Positions 41,138 through 54,499 of a DNA stretch of 64,000 nucleotides are shown in pieces; positions within the stretch are counted from its first letter, which is position 1, and every line of letters starts with the position of its first letter. The translations under genes and the position numbers were made by a program. The notes beneath the pieces are model-generated. The model searched no databases. It was not told where the DNA came from and was given only the letters and a program-made list of their open reading frames with translations. This DNA is from Hirudo medicinalis (taxonomy: Eukaryota; Annelida; Clitellata; Hirudinida; Hirudinidae), in contig MPNW01000340.1 of assembly GCA_011800805.1 (NCBI GenBank), positions 1 to 64,000 on the forward strand, in the 5' to 3' direction.

Positions 41138-44100
41138 ATGAGCAAAATCGAAGATGGATCAGTCAACTTTGAGGAGCCAGTTGAAATGAAGAATAATAGT
41201 GAGGAAAATAAAACAAGAAATGTTGGGGGTTGGTGCCTTCAGCTATTAAATATAAAAAAACAGTAATTATTTTTGATGATGCTTTGTTGTGGTGGTGATG
41301 CCCACGAATCATGTATTATTATTTTAACTGCATTGACTACTACAGTGTACCAGACATGTTCCAAAAACCTAGGATTCTGTAATAAATGTGTAATTAAATT
41401 GCATAATCAAGATCCCTGCATTCCTGAACATTCTTGGACTTAGTTGTTCCCGTCATTGCGTGCCTCAAAGAATTCATTTTACAAAAGTTTATAATTGATA
41501 TTAAAAATAAGTGCAAGCAGGATGTCAACAGTTGTAATGCATTCAGTGTGCTTACAGAAAGCGATTAAATTATGTCGCAAATGTTAGTCGATCGTCACTC
41601 ATTGCTCGAAATATGAATTTGATTGCCTCATTAATAAGCAATGATGAAGTGTTTGTTCATGACAGTGCAGGGTTGCTGGAGGGGTCGATGTGGTCAGTGC
41701 AAGAGGGGGACTGCTTTCAATTGCAGGAGTTTTGCGAGGCGGACGTGCACTGTCGAAGCTCTGAAGAGGAAGCTTCCAATTGCTCGGTGGTTGCCATCGT
41801 ACAGGTTTGATGACATTGTTGATCCATCTAGTCTTTCCACATTGTTGTTGTCTTTGTATGTTCACTAGCATTCATTGTTTCAAAATTAAGTTTATTATGT
41901 GATGGCAAATAAAGATGGTTTATTTAAATTAAAGTATTTAAAATAGAATGTGTAGTCACTCTACAAACACATCAACAAAAAGGCAAATAGTAATGCATAT
42001 AAAATGGTAGTTATTCTTTGAGTTTTCAATTCATTTATTTTATTACACATAAAAAACTGGAGTTTGGAAACAGGCTTAAAGAATTGAAAGGGGATCTGAT
42101 AGCAGGACTGACCTTGGGACTTACTGTCATTCCCCAATCCATGGCTTATGCAAAGATTGCAGAACTTCCAACTCAGGTTTTAGATTCTTTTCATTATGAG
42201 GATGATAATGATCATAGTAGCATTCTACTTATGATGATGATGGCAGGGATGTAGTGGCAGGGATGATGATGATAGCAGATTTATTAGTTGTTTTGTAATC
42301 ATTATATGTTGAAATAAAAAAGTTTTTTGGAACCCACACCTTAAATCGATGAACTTTTGTTCAAAAGTAATGAAAAAGACATTTGATTTAGTTTTTCAAA
42401 AAGGTCACCCCTATTCGATTTTACCATATAAGCTTATAAGGTAAAAATGAAATATATCAGAAGCTTTATTTTTCAATTTTAATGGTGTAATTGGATAGTA
42501 TTTCTTCTACTGGGTTCTACTAGAAAGTTCTAAAAGGCTTCAGAAAGTCATAGTGCCACTAGTTTAGTTTAGTTGATTAAAGTCCATTGAGATGATTTGA
42601 ACTACATAGTGCTACTACCACTTACATGTGATTTTAGAAATTTGTTGTCGGGGTGACGTTTTTTTTTAAAGTAAACAGAATTAAAACCTTTTTCATCAAA
42701 AGTGTTGATGAGCAAAAGTTCTTCAATTTAAAATACACAAGATCAACTATTTTACAACAAGTCGCAACCCTAATATTGATGGAAGTATTATTAAATATCC
42801 ACTTATTAATTTAAGCATAGTTGCTTAATTGACATCGGCACTTTTCCACTTAGTACGGCCTATACACTTCGTTCATGTGTTACTTTGCCTACTGCCTCCT
42901 CGGCACTGCCAGAGACGTCAACCTCGGTCCGACAGCCGTCCTCTCTCTACTAACTGCAGAGTTCACCCACCAGATCCCTCAGCTGGCTGCTCTTTTGGCA
43001 TTCATTTGTGGCATTGTACAAGTTATTATGGGTGTTCTAAATATAGGCAAGTCTTCAGTTATTGTTATTCTTGCACTGAACTTGGCCAGTCTAATTAAAG
43101 TCATTGATCATTATCTGATCACTTATTGACCTCGCTTCCTCGTTGTTGACGTCATCAGTTGAATTTCGGTAGTTCATTTGAGTTGCTCATGTCATTGCTT
43201 TGATTGCTGTAGATGTTGGGATTGGCAAAATGAACTCTTTTCAGGATTTTTAATGGAGTTCATCTCGCATACAATCATCAACAGCTTCACCACAGCAGCT
43301 GCTCTTGCCATAATCTTCAGTCAAGTCAAGGTAAGGTCGTCTTATTGCGTGCGGCCATGTGTTACGTCTGTTTTTATTATTTGCTGGCAATGAGTGTCGA
43401 TGTAAGATATTATTTATCTTTTAAAATGCTCCGTTATCAATCCATCTATTAATTTCCTTCACAGAAATGGTTGGGACTCAAAGGCATACCGAGAGACTTT
43501 GCCCGACAGCTTTATTGGACGATCATAAAAATACCAGAAACTCAGTGAGCATAAGTGAACTTGTTCGTATCGTTCGTTCGGCAATATTCAAATTCAATCC
43601 AGTCGAAGGTGCTACTGTGACATTAAACTAGGTTTTCTAGTCTCTGTTTTGTAGTTCATTCAGAATGTGGATTTATGTTAACATGTGCCTAAGCTTAACA
43701 CTTCGCCCTGCAATGGAAAATAGGTTTTTAACCAGTTATAGATGTGAATAGCTAATCAGATGTTAAGGTTTTACTATCGAAATGTTTGATTATTCAAATC
43801 ATGTTCAGAATTGAAATTGTGCATTTTTAGATTGTGGGACTGTTTCCTTGGACTCATATGCATGTGCTTTCTCTATTTGCTCAAGGTTGCATTTGTATAG
43901 GCTTTCACAACTGAATTAATTTGTTAGCCGCAAACATTTACGACACCTTTTCAGAAATTGAAAGTCATTAAATTCAGAAGATCGTGGGCTGCTAATCTTG
44001 CAAACTTCATCAGCACAGGTGAGTGGTCGGCTTGTGTGAATCCTAACGTTGGTTTGTCTGCTCCAGTCGATTACATTTTGATCACGTAGGGTCGATTCTT

Positions 44101-47100
44101 CTAAAAAGTGAAAAGTAATCACGGAACACTCGTCGGTTCGATTATAAAACTAATTCAGTCTTCGGTTGCAGCTCGTAATGCCACAACCATCTTCTTAGCA
44201 TCGACTGTGGCAGCCATTCTCTTCCAGTACGACCACGTCCCATTCACTTTAACTGGCAACATAACCTCAGGCATCCCATCTTTCTCTTTTCCGTCCCCGA
44301 TAATTGATCTCGGGAACAACGTCACCCTGACGGCGAGCCAATCTTTCCAGGTGATGTTTCAGAAATTTATTTTTAATGTGTGGTTATTTTTAACATGTTT
44401 TTTTTATGAAGTTGGCTCTCCTTGAACTATCTTAAGTTTTTTAGCTTAAAAAAATCAAGAATTGAGCTTGTTATTGACACAAAAGCATGAGTGGATATAC
44501 AAACTAAGTCAGACTTAAGCATTGTTCACAAAAACAACTACAGTTGAGAATTACATTATGGTTATCAGTTATCATCCCCTGGAAAGTCCAAATGATAACA
44601 TTTATTTGCGAACAACATAATTTTTCAATGGGACATTAGGAATTAACATTTTATCAGCAAAATATTACCTAGTAAAAACTAGGTCGAGATGTTTGTTGAA
44701 TATTTTGGAGGTAAGGATGATTATTAATTGATGGTAACGGGGTCACCTCTAGCCAGGATGTGACCTAATTTTATGACAGGTTGTTATTGCTGACTCCTTA
44801 TCAGGGTTACTCTGGCTAATGTCAAGTTGTTCAAATGGTTGTTGTGATGTTGGTAATGATTATTACAGATGACTGCCTGATGCAAAATAGATGCACTTTT
44901 AAAATTTTATTTATGCAAACATTTATTACAATATTGCTTTTTTTTCTACAGAAAATTGGAATTGGTTCAGTCATAACACCCCTCGTGGGTCTGATAGAAG
45001 CTGTTGCTATAGGGAAAGCTTTTGGTAGGTTTCTGTTGAGCTCCTTCATCAAACAATAAATCAATCTGCTCAGACGAGCTCCTCCTATAAGATCATCGTT
45101 AACTGATTCTGACCGAGCTACAGTGGTCGATAAGTTCGCACTTGATACGATGTGCCACCTCAAATGAGAAATCACTTGAAACATGAGAGTTATGTTTTCG
45201 AGTCGTTCGGAGATGCGCAATAAGTCTGAAGATAAGCACCGGATGGTGTTCACCTCCAGTCAATAAAAATTCCTCTTCAAAATTCAACCTGTCACTTGCT
45301 AATCAAGTTGTTTTTGTGTGAAACTTGGTGCATGTGTTGTTTCAATATTGTGCAGAGGTTAATGTTAGGTTTTTGTTGAACAGGGAAGAAGAATGGTTAT
45401 AAGGTGGATTCTGATCAAGAATTTCTTGCTCTAGGTGAGACTGACGTTCTGTCAATGAATTAATCGTTGATGTTCATTTCCATGAACTTTTATGCATTCC
45501 TCCTGGTGCAATAAACCCCTCAATGGCAACTAATAGCTATTCTTGTTTAAAGGGGTTTCCAATATCCTAGGATCTTTTGTGTCTGCTTATCCGGTCACAG
45601 GGAGTTTTTCAAGGTTTGCACTTTGTTCTTAGATGACTTTTTTATGGTTCATGTGTTATCATCGTGTGCATTTTTAAATTATATGGTGTGCTTGACTCTT
45701 GTTAATAAAGCTGGGTTGGTTAATTGCTTTAAAAAAATGAAATGGTAGGAGTGCTGTTGCTGCTCAAAGTGGAATACAGACTCCAGCAGCCAACATCATC
45801 ACAGGTCTGCCATTCAGTTTTGATCTGGCTATAATTATAATTTCAAATAGCAAGCAGTTTGAAAAATATTTAACAAAACCCAACTATGCATTCTAGTATG
45901 CTTTTAGGCAATAAAATGCCATTAAGCATTAGCAATGCCTTAGCACCAACCAATTTTTATAAGTTACCCCAAAAACTGTCTTAATTGTCACATAAAGTTG
46001 GACAGCAGATATTTCTACAATTGCAACATTAAACAGGCTCCATATGCATCCTTAAATCGAGTCTTACCAGTGAACTAATCGTACTAATTGCTCACAGATC
46101 ACCAAATCCGAGTTTCAATTCTTAGATATCAAAAGACACGCAAATAAGGCAATAAGCAAGCGTTGCATAAAACAATTCAATGTGATCACTTTGTTTGATA
46201 AAAGTGAAATAAAGTTACGGATGTATGACTCGTATCTGTCCGTCGAGCGTTACTGCAGAGTCGCGACGGTCATCAAAAGTCACGTTGATTTGCGGAAAAT
46301 CAGTAACGATCGTGCAAACTTATAAGCACGTTCGCGTATCTACATTTTCCGAATTCAAAATAAATTTCAATCATAAAATAAGCGCTTTACGACACTAGCC
46401 CCTCCCTCGCTAATCTCAACCGAGGCCCCAAGCAAAACAGCCTTCTCGGATGTTTCGCTAGGAAGTTTCCAAAGATACGAAAAACTCTATTTTATTTTTA
46501 ATTTTGTCAACGCTGTCAATAATCTCTGAAAATTCAAATGTTTTCCAAAAGTCGAATTGTTGCTTTTTTAATGTTAAAATCTATGACACATAAAAAACAT
46601 AATAGTATTTTGCCTTGTATTGGCTCTGTAAACTAAATACGTTAGTTTAACCTATGTTTATTTTGAATATAATATGAGAAAGGATTTATTTTGTAATTTG
46701 AAATTTTGAAATAAAAATTTTATTAGGACTCCTTGTTCTGTTGGCTCTTGCATTCCTGACTCCAATGTTTTATTACATTCCCACTTCTGGTCTGGCAGCT
46801 GTAATAATCATGGCAGTCACTGATCTTGTCGACTTTTCAATGATCAGAAAACTTTGGATTATAAACAGTCAGTGCCCATGCATTTTTAATGTTATTAATT
46901 ATTGGACTTGTATTTGTAATTAATTTCTCTTAAAGTGACTATTTTTTAAGATTGAGAGTCAACATAATTATTTGTTTATTGGTGAAATCCTTAATTTCAT
47001 ATAAATTCAAATGTTTGATTTTTTGCTGCCAAGAATTTTTAACTTTGCCTTTATGTGGCTTTTATCAAAGATTTACAATTATTCTGGTATGTTTGGAATT

Positions 47101-48840
47101 TTGCCAGAACCTGATCTTGTGCCATGGTTCATTACATTTGGCATCAGCCTCTTATTTGGGTTTGAGGTGAGATTCAGTAAAGACTATAAACAAGCAAAGT
47201 ATATTTTATTGGGAATTGCTTTTAATTAATTTAAATAGTTAAGCTAGGTCATCCAAGTGCACAACACTTGGAAAATGAAAGTGATGAAAGTGTCATTATA
47301 CAATCATGGCATTGTCTGACCCCGGGTCTTGATCATGAAAGTGTCATTATACATTCATGTTACAAACTGTTCCTTCTAAAAAGAACTTAATTATGTTTAA
47401 ATTAATGCAGTACGGGATCCTCATTGGTGTGGCAGTTTCTCTGTTATTCCTATTGCAACCTTGGGCCAAACCAAATGTTCAGGTGAGGTAAAACTTCATT
47501 GTGATCAGAGCTGATAACTGCCCTTAATACTTCCCTGCATGAATTCAATGTTCAGATCTCATCACTCAATGACATCTTCAGCGAACCAGAATCTGGTGAT
47601 GACAACTCACCAGATGCAAAGGTGAGGAACTGGTTTTTCTTCAGAGGTTTTTCTGATTGTGGTAATTTAATATTTTAAAAATATTTAATAATTATTGAAA
47701 TGCTTGTTCTGAGATTTCTTGCTTATATCAAATTGTTTTAAATATAATTGCTATATTATAAATCTTATGTAGTTACTATAATCTTGTAATTCACAATATT
47801 TGGAAGCTGTCAAAGATGGACAACATTGTTGTTGTTACTCCTTCTATTGGTCTCTTGTTTCCTGGTGGAGAACATTTTGAGGACAAAGTTTTTGAGAAAG
47901 CAAAAAATGGTGAGTAGTCGATACAGTGTAACATCAAATGATAGAATGATTTATGCTGAATCACAAACATGGAAAGTTCATGGTTAACTTTTAGAAGGTG
48001 GTAGAAATTGGTCACATTAAGTGTGCAATGTCATGATGAAGTTATGCATTCACTGAATGTTGGAGTACTTATGAAGTCATCAATGTTGCAGGATCCCTTG
48101 TATTCGACTTTTCCTCCGTGATGATGATGGACTTTTCGGCAGCAAGCGTATGACGTTCCTCCTTGGTTTTGCTCCGCTCTGCTTTATTTCACACTCTTGT
48201 TGACTTTCAAATGTTCATAAAAAGTTCATCATAAATTATGTCGTTCATTTTCTTTAAATAAAAGAAAGAATTGCTTTAAATAGTGAGCAAGTCATTGGCG
48301 GTTTTTTAACCTTAAAAGTGGTTAAAAATATTAAAAACAATTCCAGTGCATTAAGCAGTTGGCCAATGATCTCTCAAAAAGGAACACAAGGTTTGTCTTC
48401 ATCAATCTCAAGGTGAGTTGATTTTCCAATTTTTGAAATTGGGACGTTCGAAGGATCGGCCGATTGATTTGTTGTTGTCGGTTGTTGCAACCATTTTCAG
48501 CCATCCGTGGCAGAGAAATTGAACAAGTCGGAAATAAAGAACTTCAGGAGTGCGAGTTCCCTGAGTGAAGCAGTGAAGATCCTGAGGAGTTTGTGTCAGA
48601 TTAATTTCAGATTGCTTTGAATCTTAAATCACTAAGATTATTTTAATCGATTTCCATTGCACAGCTGTCGAGAAGAGGGATGTAGTAGTGGACATAGTGA
48701 TTGATGAGGGCAGGTTTGAAGTTAAGTCGGGAGAAGAAGTGGAGACAGTTCCACTGACTCACCTGAGCGACATGTCACGGCAGGACGATCCGGTTGTGAG
48801 CGACAACGTGGTCCAACTGGATGGAAATAGAAAGGATTAG
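41138..48840 (+). CDS. SLC26A11: SLC26A11-like anion (sulfate) transporter with STAS domain
   Basis: Twenty-two exons: 41138-41262, 41727-41804, 42074-42176, 42854-43046, 43245-43330, 43465-43544, 43831-43885, 43955-44018, 44172-44350, 44952-45024, 45384-45434, 45553-45613, 45749-45804, 46727-46867, 47108-47166, 47411-47482, 47556-47621, 47807-47909, 48092-48147, 48347-48412, 48501-48588, 48665-48840; 676 codons plus stop. The match to SLC26A11 is clear: KRKLPIARWLPSYR, DLIAGLTLGLTVIPQSMAYA, ARDVNLGPTAVLSLLTAEF, YPVTGSFSRSAVAAQSGIQT (the family signature), FYYIPTSGLAAVIIMAV and FEYGILIGVAVSLLFLLQP. The C-terminus is a STAS domain (VFDFSSVMMMDFSAAS). It would carry sulfate, chloride or related anions across a membrane. 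The start ATG at 41138 joins in phase to exon 2; an alternative ATG at 41641 lies in the contiguous frame upstream of that acceptor. One intron, 43047-43244, uses GC-AG. Confidence 0.94.
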
Positions 48841-51013
48841 TGTTTACAGTTAAATGATTTAATTTCAGTGATTTGTGTCATAGGTCTTGAGTTTGTTGTT
48901 GTTGTAGTTGCAGTGTTGTGTTTTACCATAGTGCTTTATAACTGACCTTCAACTCGTCTTTCAATTGCATGACATTTGACATTTTGCATATTATTTTGTA
49001 TCTTTATTTCAATGTTTAGGATCCATCTTATTGATACGAAAGTCTTTCATAAATGTTGTCCACTAGATGCTTTAGTGTTGAGGTGAGAGATTGTACTTAA
49101 TTCTATTTCGTGTTACCAACGTCACAAATGTATTTTATAAATTTGTCAGTGAGATTCTAAATTCTTAACTCGGTCAATGAATTATGTGAAACATCCTTTA
49201 CTTTTTCCACACAACTTTTGGAAAGTTTTTGGTTGCATTGCTGAATTCAGTTCTGTTCATGATGTTTGTAAGCATTTTATTGTTAGTGGGCCTGTTGGAC
49301 ATCCCAGACCAATCGTGTACCTTTTTATTTTATATAGTAACTCTTAGAATACACACCTTATTCAGTGTTTGCCTCTTGATAAATTCAACGAAATTCTTTT
49401 TTGCAGCATGAAGTAATGGTGACGGAATAAGCAGCTAAATTAGATGTGTTCGCGTGCTGCTTAGCTTAGTATTCTTGAGAATACCCTGTATTCCAGTCGC
49501 GAATACGAGATCAGTTGTCGGTATACAAGGTAGATGTGTAATTACTAATTACTAATTAGTGTTGAGGCTGGAAGCGCTCTAACGTTGCTATTGATCATTT
49601 TTTCAAATCCGTTTGAAGCTGGTGCCCATTCGATTCGTGTGTGTCAGGAAAACGCTAGTTTGGTCAACGAGACTTGTGCCAAGCAGGAGCAAAAGAATTT
49701 GGTTCAAAATGCACCAAACAAGATACAAACATTATAGGTTTTCCACAAAAAAGCATTAGGATCTCAGGAAAGTTGCCTCATCAATCTGAAACTCTTGAAG
49801 TGTGCGGAGAAACTCTTCAGGGTCAACTGGATTTGAAAGATGATTGTATTGAAACTCATACCATTAAAGGGGAATAATATGTTGTGTCATGTGGAATAAC
49901 TTTAGTTAATGGTGATAATGATTTAAATGATGTAAAGGACTGAAAAGATGAAATAACTATACAGATGATGTATTACTTTGATGCAAAAGAGGCAGACGAC
50001 GAACCGCTCATATTTAACAGACGAAAAAGACAAAATACAAAATAGCTTTGAATAAAAGCCACTAAAATTACACAGTGCTATCTTTGTCATCGATCCATTC
50101 TGAAAGAAAATCTTTATTTTGAAATAGTTCAGAACTATTGAATTATTTGGACTGCATGTCACAGCTCGAGATACAACGAATTGCAATGCATTAAAAATAA
50201 AAACATCCCAAAACTTTTAAGTTGTTATAAATACAGCTGGAAAATACTCCTTGCGATCAATTCTAAAATGTTAGCTGAAGCTGGGTGCATCACACAGCAG
50301 GATCACGGAAAGCTAACGAGCACAGCAGTGGAACATAAACAGTGTACGCCTTTGTTAGCTGGTCTGCTGTACAAAGAGGATATTTTTTCGTCTTCTCTCT
50401 CGTACAGGTTGAAAGTTTAAACAGGGACTAAACAGGACAACAATCACCAGGTTGGTGACTTCCAGATGTTGTTTTCAGCAGTTGTTCTTGTAAACTGCAG
50501 TTGCTTGTGTTGTTGCCTGTGTTTTTGTTGTTCTGGTTATTCTTGCCTCGCGACGTTCAACTAAAACTGTTCCGTTGAAAACCTATTCAGCACACGAATA
50601 ACCAACTTATTATTATACAACTACATTTTTGTTTATATCATCATCATCATCGTCGTCGTCGTCACCATCGTTATTGTTGTTATCGTACCCGATATGGATA
50701 TGTGAAGACTCCATTCAACTCCGACAAACAAATCAACAAAACGCTATTAAAGTCAACACATTGATGATAAAATGATACAAAATTGATGCGTTGTCCTTAC
50801 TGATGTGAACTCTTCCACGTTGTGTTTGTTAAAGTATGCGGAACATTCACCACGGAAGAATTCATCGCTAGAAATTGCATCGTCTAAAAATTCTTAAGAA
50901 AAATGTTTTTTAAATGTCTAAAATTTAAACAGTGTTAAAATTTTCCCATAATATTCAAATTATAATCTTGGTGACGGGTCAGGCGATTCACATTTCCTCT
51001 TCGACCGAGTTCA
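48841..51013. other. Intergenic DNA after the transporter
   Basis: Contains the transporter 3' UTR and AT-rich unique DNA. Open frames at 49674-49877 and 50181-50420 (+) have no recognised motif. A short CATCAT/CGTCGT repeat lies at 50637-50672. No RNA gene seen. Confidence 0.45.
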
Positions 51014-51148
51014 ATGAAGTCTCTCGAATTAGTTCGTAAGTTGGAAATGTCCAAGCTGGCAGTGGTCGTAAAGCACAAAATCCAGCTTGATTTGTTGAGT
51101 TCTTTCTTGGTACCGCAAGTCTTATCAGAGGCTTTGGATGTTTAATGC
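51014..51148 (+). CDS. Short ORF just upstream of the MULE ORF, possible N-terminal exon
   Basis: ATG at 51014 opens a frame of about 44 codons with helical, Leu/Lys-rich content (MKSLELVRKLEMSKLAVVVK, then LDLLSSFLVPQVLSEALD). A splice-acceptor-like TTTTTTCAG lies between it and the MULE ORF, so it could be an upstream exon of the same element. I recognise no domain. Confidence 0.25.
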
Positions 51149-51248
51149 AATTTTATATTTTTCAGACATACTTTGTGTGATATTGTCACAACAGAGGCTT
51201 CATATATTTAATGTGATTTTATATTTTTTCAGATATACTTTGTATAAT
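51126..51248. repeat. Imperfect tandem duplication, about 57 bp, two copies
   Basis: CAGAGGCTTTGGATGTTTAA at 51126 and CAGAGGCTTCATATATTTAA at 51192 begin two near-identical copies. Each ends in a T-rich tract, CAGA(C/T)ATACTTTGT. The second runs into the MULE ORF start at 51247. Confidence 0.75.
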
Positions 51249-52632
51249 GACTCTTGAATTTGTATCGAGTGAGAAAGGAAAGCAGAAGTTGGTGGACTCC
51301 GGACATTTGTATGTCATGGACAGGAGATGCGGAGAAAAAATGTATTGGAAATGTGACCAAAATCAAAAGTGTAAGTGCCGTGCACGTGCTCACACGATGA
51401 ATAACGAGGTCATTAAGAGGATTGGTGAACACAACCATGCCGGAAACAGTGCTAGGGTGGAAGTGACAAAGGTCGTGAATGGTATAAAGGTGAAGGCGAT
51501 CTCGACTCAAAACAATCCACAACAAATTGTTGCTGATGCCTTCTTCGGACTTTCACGAGTGGCAGCTGGTCAGATGCCTTCTTTGGAAACTCTCAAAAAG
51601 AACATCCGCAATGCAAGACGTGAAGCTCATCGACCCTTAACGAATCCAATTTTATTGACTGACCTGATTATTCCAAAAGAGTTTCTGCTCACTCACAAAG
51701 GCGATGCGTTTTTGATGTCGGACGTAGGCGATGGTTCTGATAGAATGCTCATTTTCGGAACAGAACAAAATCTACAACTTTTGTCCAAATCCATCTGCTG
51801 GTTTGTTGACGGGACTTTTAAAACGGTTTCTCTATTTTCTAAGTTGTACGTGATACTTGGAGTTGTCGGTGAAAGAATAATACCATTTGTTTATGCTTTG
51901 TTGCCATCCGCGACTCAAGAAACTTACAATCGATTGATTTCGCAGCTCAAGGATGCCAACTCAAATCTGTCACCTGCGTCGATAATGACAGACTTTGAAT
52001 TATCGGCTGTAAACGCCTTCAAACACCATTTTCCTGAATCAAAGCCTAAAGGGTGTTTTTTTCATTTTTGTCAAAGCCTCTGGAGAAATATCCAAGGTAA
52101 CGGATTGCAGCATCGCTACGAGAACGATAAGGAATTCGCGATACAACTGAGGATGGTTGCTGCGCTGGCTTTTGTACCTGTGTCCGACGTGGTTTCATCG
52201 TTTGAGCAGTTGGTAGATTTTCTCCCTGAAAATTCCCAACCCTTTTTGGACTATTTTGAAGACACCTGGATAGGACGACCATATCGACATGGCCGAAGAC
52301 CACCTCGATTCCAGCATAATCTGTGGAACTGTTACGAAGATGATTTGACTGCATCGCCTAAAACTAATAATTCTTGTGAGGTTTGGCACAAGTCTTTCAG
52401 TGAATCGATTGGGGCAAATCATTCAAATATATGGAAATTTATCCAAGTCCTGAAAAACGAACAAGCCCTTAGTGAGGATAAATTTGAACAACAGGTGGCA
52501 GGCATCAATCCCAATATTTCAGAAAATTGTTATCGAGATGTCTCTGTAAGACTTCAAACTATAATGAAAGAATATGATGAACAGAACGTTGTGGGATATT
52601 TGAGAGGATTGGCTCACAACTTTAATTTTTAA
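51247..52632 (+). mobile_element. Intact FLYWCH plus MULE-transposase ORF (461 aa)
   Basis: One uninterrupted ORF. Residues about 1-60 form a FLYWCH-type zinc finger: YWKCDQNQKCKCRARAHT then GEHNH supply the C2H2 ligands. Residues about 175-290 carry the MULE (Mutator-like) transposase core. A first catalytic Asp lies in WFVDGTFKTV, a second in IMTDFELSAVNAF, followed by GCFFHFCQSLWRNIQ. The final third is less conserved. Such proteins move by a DDE cut-and-paste reaction; related intronless copies are common in invertebrate genomes. No frame damage is visible, so the copy is recent or under constraint. I did not find terminal inverted repeats or target duplications, so the element ends are unknown and domestication cannot be excluded. 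Confidence 0.88.
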
Positions 52633-54428
52633 TTTCGTCTTTTTTCAAACAAATTCTTTAAACCTGCACAAATACTTTGTCCCGGTGGAAAACCTTGTTC
52701 AAAAGAGCCATGGTTTACGTGATACAACAATGTTATGGATGTATTTTCATCTTAAGATTGTTTTAGGAAATGAATTCTCACGAGGTGAATTTCCAGGATA
52801 CTTTCGTACAAGTTGACTGAAATAAAATGTTAAATTGGTGAACTTATTTGAGGCAATTGTAATTAGATTACAATGTAATTAGATTACAATGCGTCTTGTG
52901 CGGGTTCGCACTTCAAAGTCTATTATTCATCATTATTTTATCTGCTTTAATGTATGTTCTTGTGTTGTTGTTTAATAATCTGTTTGTATTTTATATTTTG
53001 TAAATGATGACAAGTGTGTTTGTATTTACGCGTTAAACTTACAATAGAGATTATAATGTAATTATACAAACGGTGAAGACACCATTCGCTATTGTTCGTT
53101 GGTCTCAAATGTCATTTGCAATTAAAATCAATCACTTGATTTAATCCTTTGTCATTCGCCAAGAGAATTAAATTTGTGAATGAAACATGCAACTTGTACC
53201 TGATCCATTGTCAATTACTTGTTGTTTAATGTTTGATCATTCAAATGAGACGCGTTACAGTTTATGATGTTATTCATTTGTTGAGATATGAGACTTAATA
53301 AAGCTGTCGGTGATGGACTGAACATCGCTACTATTCAGCTGCATTCTCCGATATAAGCACCAATGCAGAAAGGCTGGGATTACCTCATCTGCCGACCACG
53401 CCCGGAAGGTTACTGTGGCCGGGTGGCAATGCGTTCGCTTTGGCAGGCCTTGTGGGTGGTTCGATTCCTGTGATATCTTCGATTGTCATTGATTTACAAG
53501 TTGAAGTTGCTGTAGCGCCTGGCGGTGATGATTCACGATTAGTCTTTCTTATCGAATGATGAACACTTTCGCCCCTATCTGATGCCGGCGCTAGAAATGC
53601 TAAGTGTGCGTTAAATTGGTTTATTTAAAACTATTATTTCTCTCACGCTCGAAATCAGAGCGTCTTCGATGTGGAAGCTGTAAATGACTGACAGTTTATT
53701 TCCAAATCACTTTAGTTTTACAACTTTAAACAAATAAAGAAACGTGGCGCTTGATTCTACGTAATAATCTCGGCATTAATAAGGATAAGAATATACATAT
53801 ATACAGTATATATCTATTTATGTAGCGCCATATGCATTGCATAAGCATCGTCGTCGGACGATAACCAAAATGTTTCACCAGGGGCACTGAGCGCGGATGG
53901 CTCACGCGGTTTCCCCCTGCACGATGATGTGGTTGAAATGCTTCGTGTTCGAGAACTGCTCGGAGCTCACAGGTTCTTGTCGTCGGAACGAGTGATGAAA
54001 AATGAAACATTCGCAGCTGTTGACTGATTTGTGATGTTCAATTCCTTCCTTGGATGTCTGACGTTCCACGGCGTGTTTTTCATTTCAATTTTACTCAAAT
54101 GCATCCTGCAACTTAACAATACAACCCCAATCACCATGTTCGTTAGAGACTCAGTCTTGGACTTGACCACGAAATAGACTGTTTTCGTCTGTCATAAGAG
54201 AGACAAGACTAATCCTGGCTGTTAATTGAATTCATTATACCACATACTTTCATGGATCTGTTCTGGACTTTCAACAAATTTTAAGCAATTTTGAATTAAA
54301 GATCGAAAGTTTATAAGGTTACTAGATTTTTTTAAACCGACTACGCCAGTGATTCATCTCGTTACTATTTATGCCCTTCAAATACAGCCAGTTACTTGCC
54401 CTGAAAGAACTGGGTGCTTAGGACCGTG
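52633..54428. other. Unassigned DNA downstream of the MULE ORF
   Basis: AT-rich to 53300, then a patch with higher GC. A weak tRNA-like sequence lies at about 53412-53471 (listed separately). Minus-strand open frames at 53726-54010 and 53967-54170 show no family. Confidence 0.4.
53412..53471 (+). other. Possible tRNA-derived (SINE-like) Pol III promoter remnant
   Basis: An exact B-box-type GGTTCGATTCC sits about 30 bp after an A-box-like TGGCCGGGTGG. The flanking T-stem does not pair and no acceptor stem forms, so this is not a functional tRNA; it may be an old SINE head or chance. Confidence 0.3.
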
Positions 54429-54499
54429 CTCCCGCAGCGGGATTCGAATCCGTGCTGCCATCGTGAGAGGCGAAGTCTTAAACATTAGACCATGAGAGA
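54429..54499 (-). pseudogene. Degenerate tRNA-Glu-like sequence (tRNA pseudogene or SINE head)
   Basis: On the - strand a 71-nt cloverleaf can be partly drawn. The acceptor TCTCTCA/TGCGGGA pairs at 6 of 7 positions. The D stem GTCT/AGAC is perfect with an A-box TGGTCTAATG. The loop is CTCTCAC, with CTC anticodon as in tRNA-Glu, and the T loop TTCGAAT has a B-box. The anticodon stem is one base short and mostly unpaired, and the T stem has mismatches including 53:61. This indicates a decayed tRNA or a tRNA-derived SINE rather than a working gene. Confidence 0.55.

Noticed and set aside
41613..41810. Start of the SLC26 gene at 41641
   Set aside because: An acceptor at 41726 and an in-phase upstream exon (41138-41262) give a better N-terminus; the upstream part of this frame looks non-coding.
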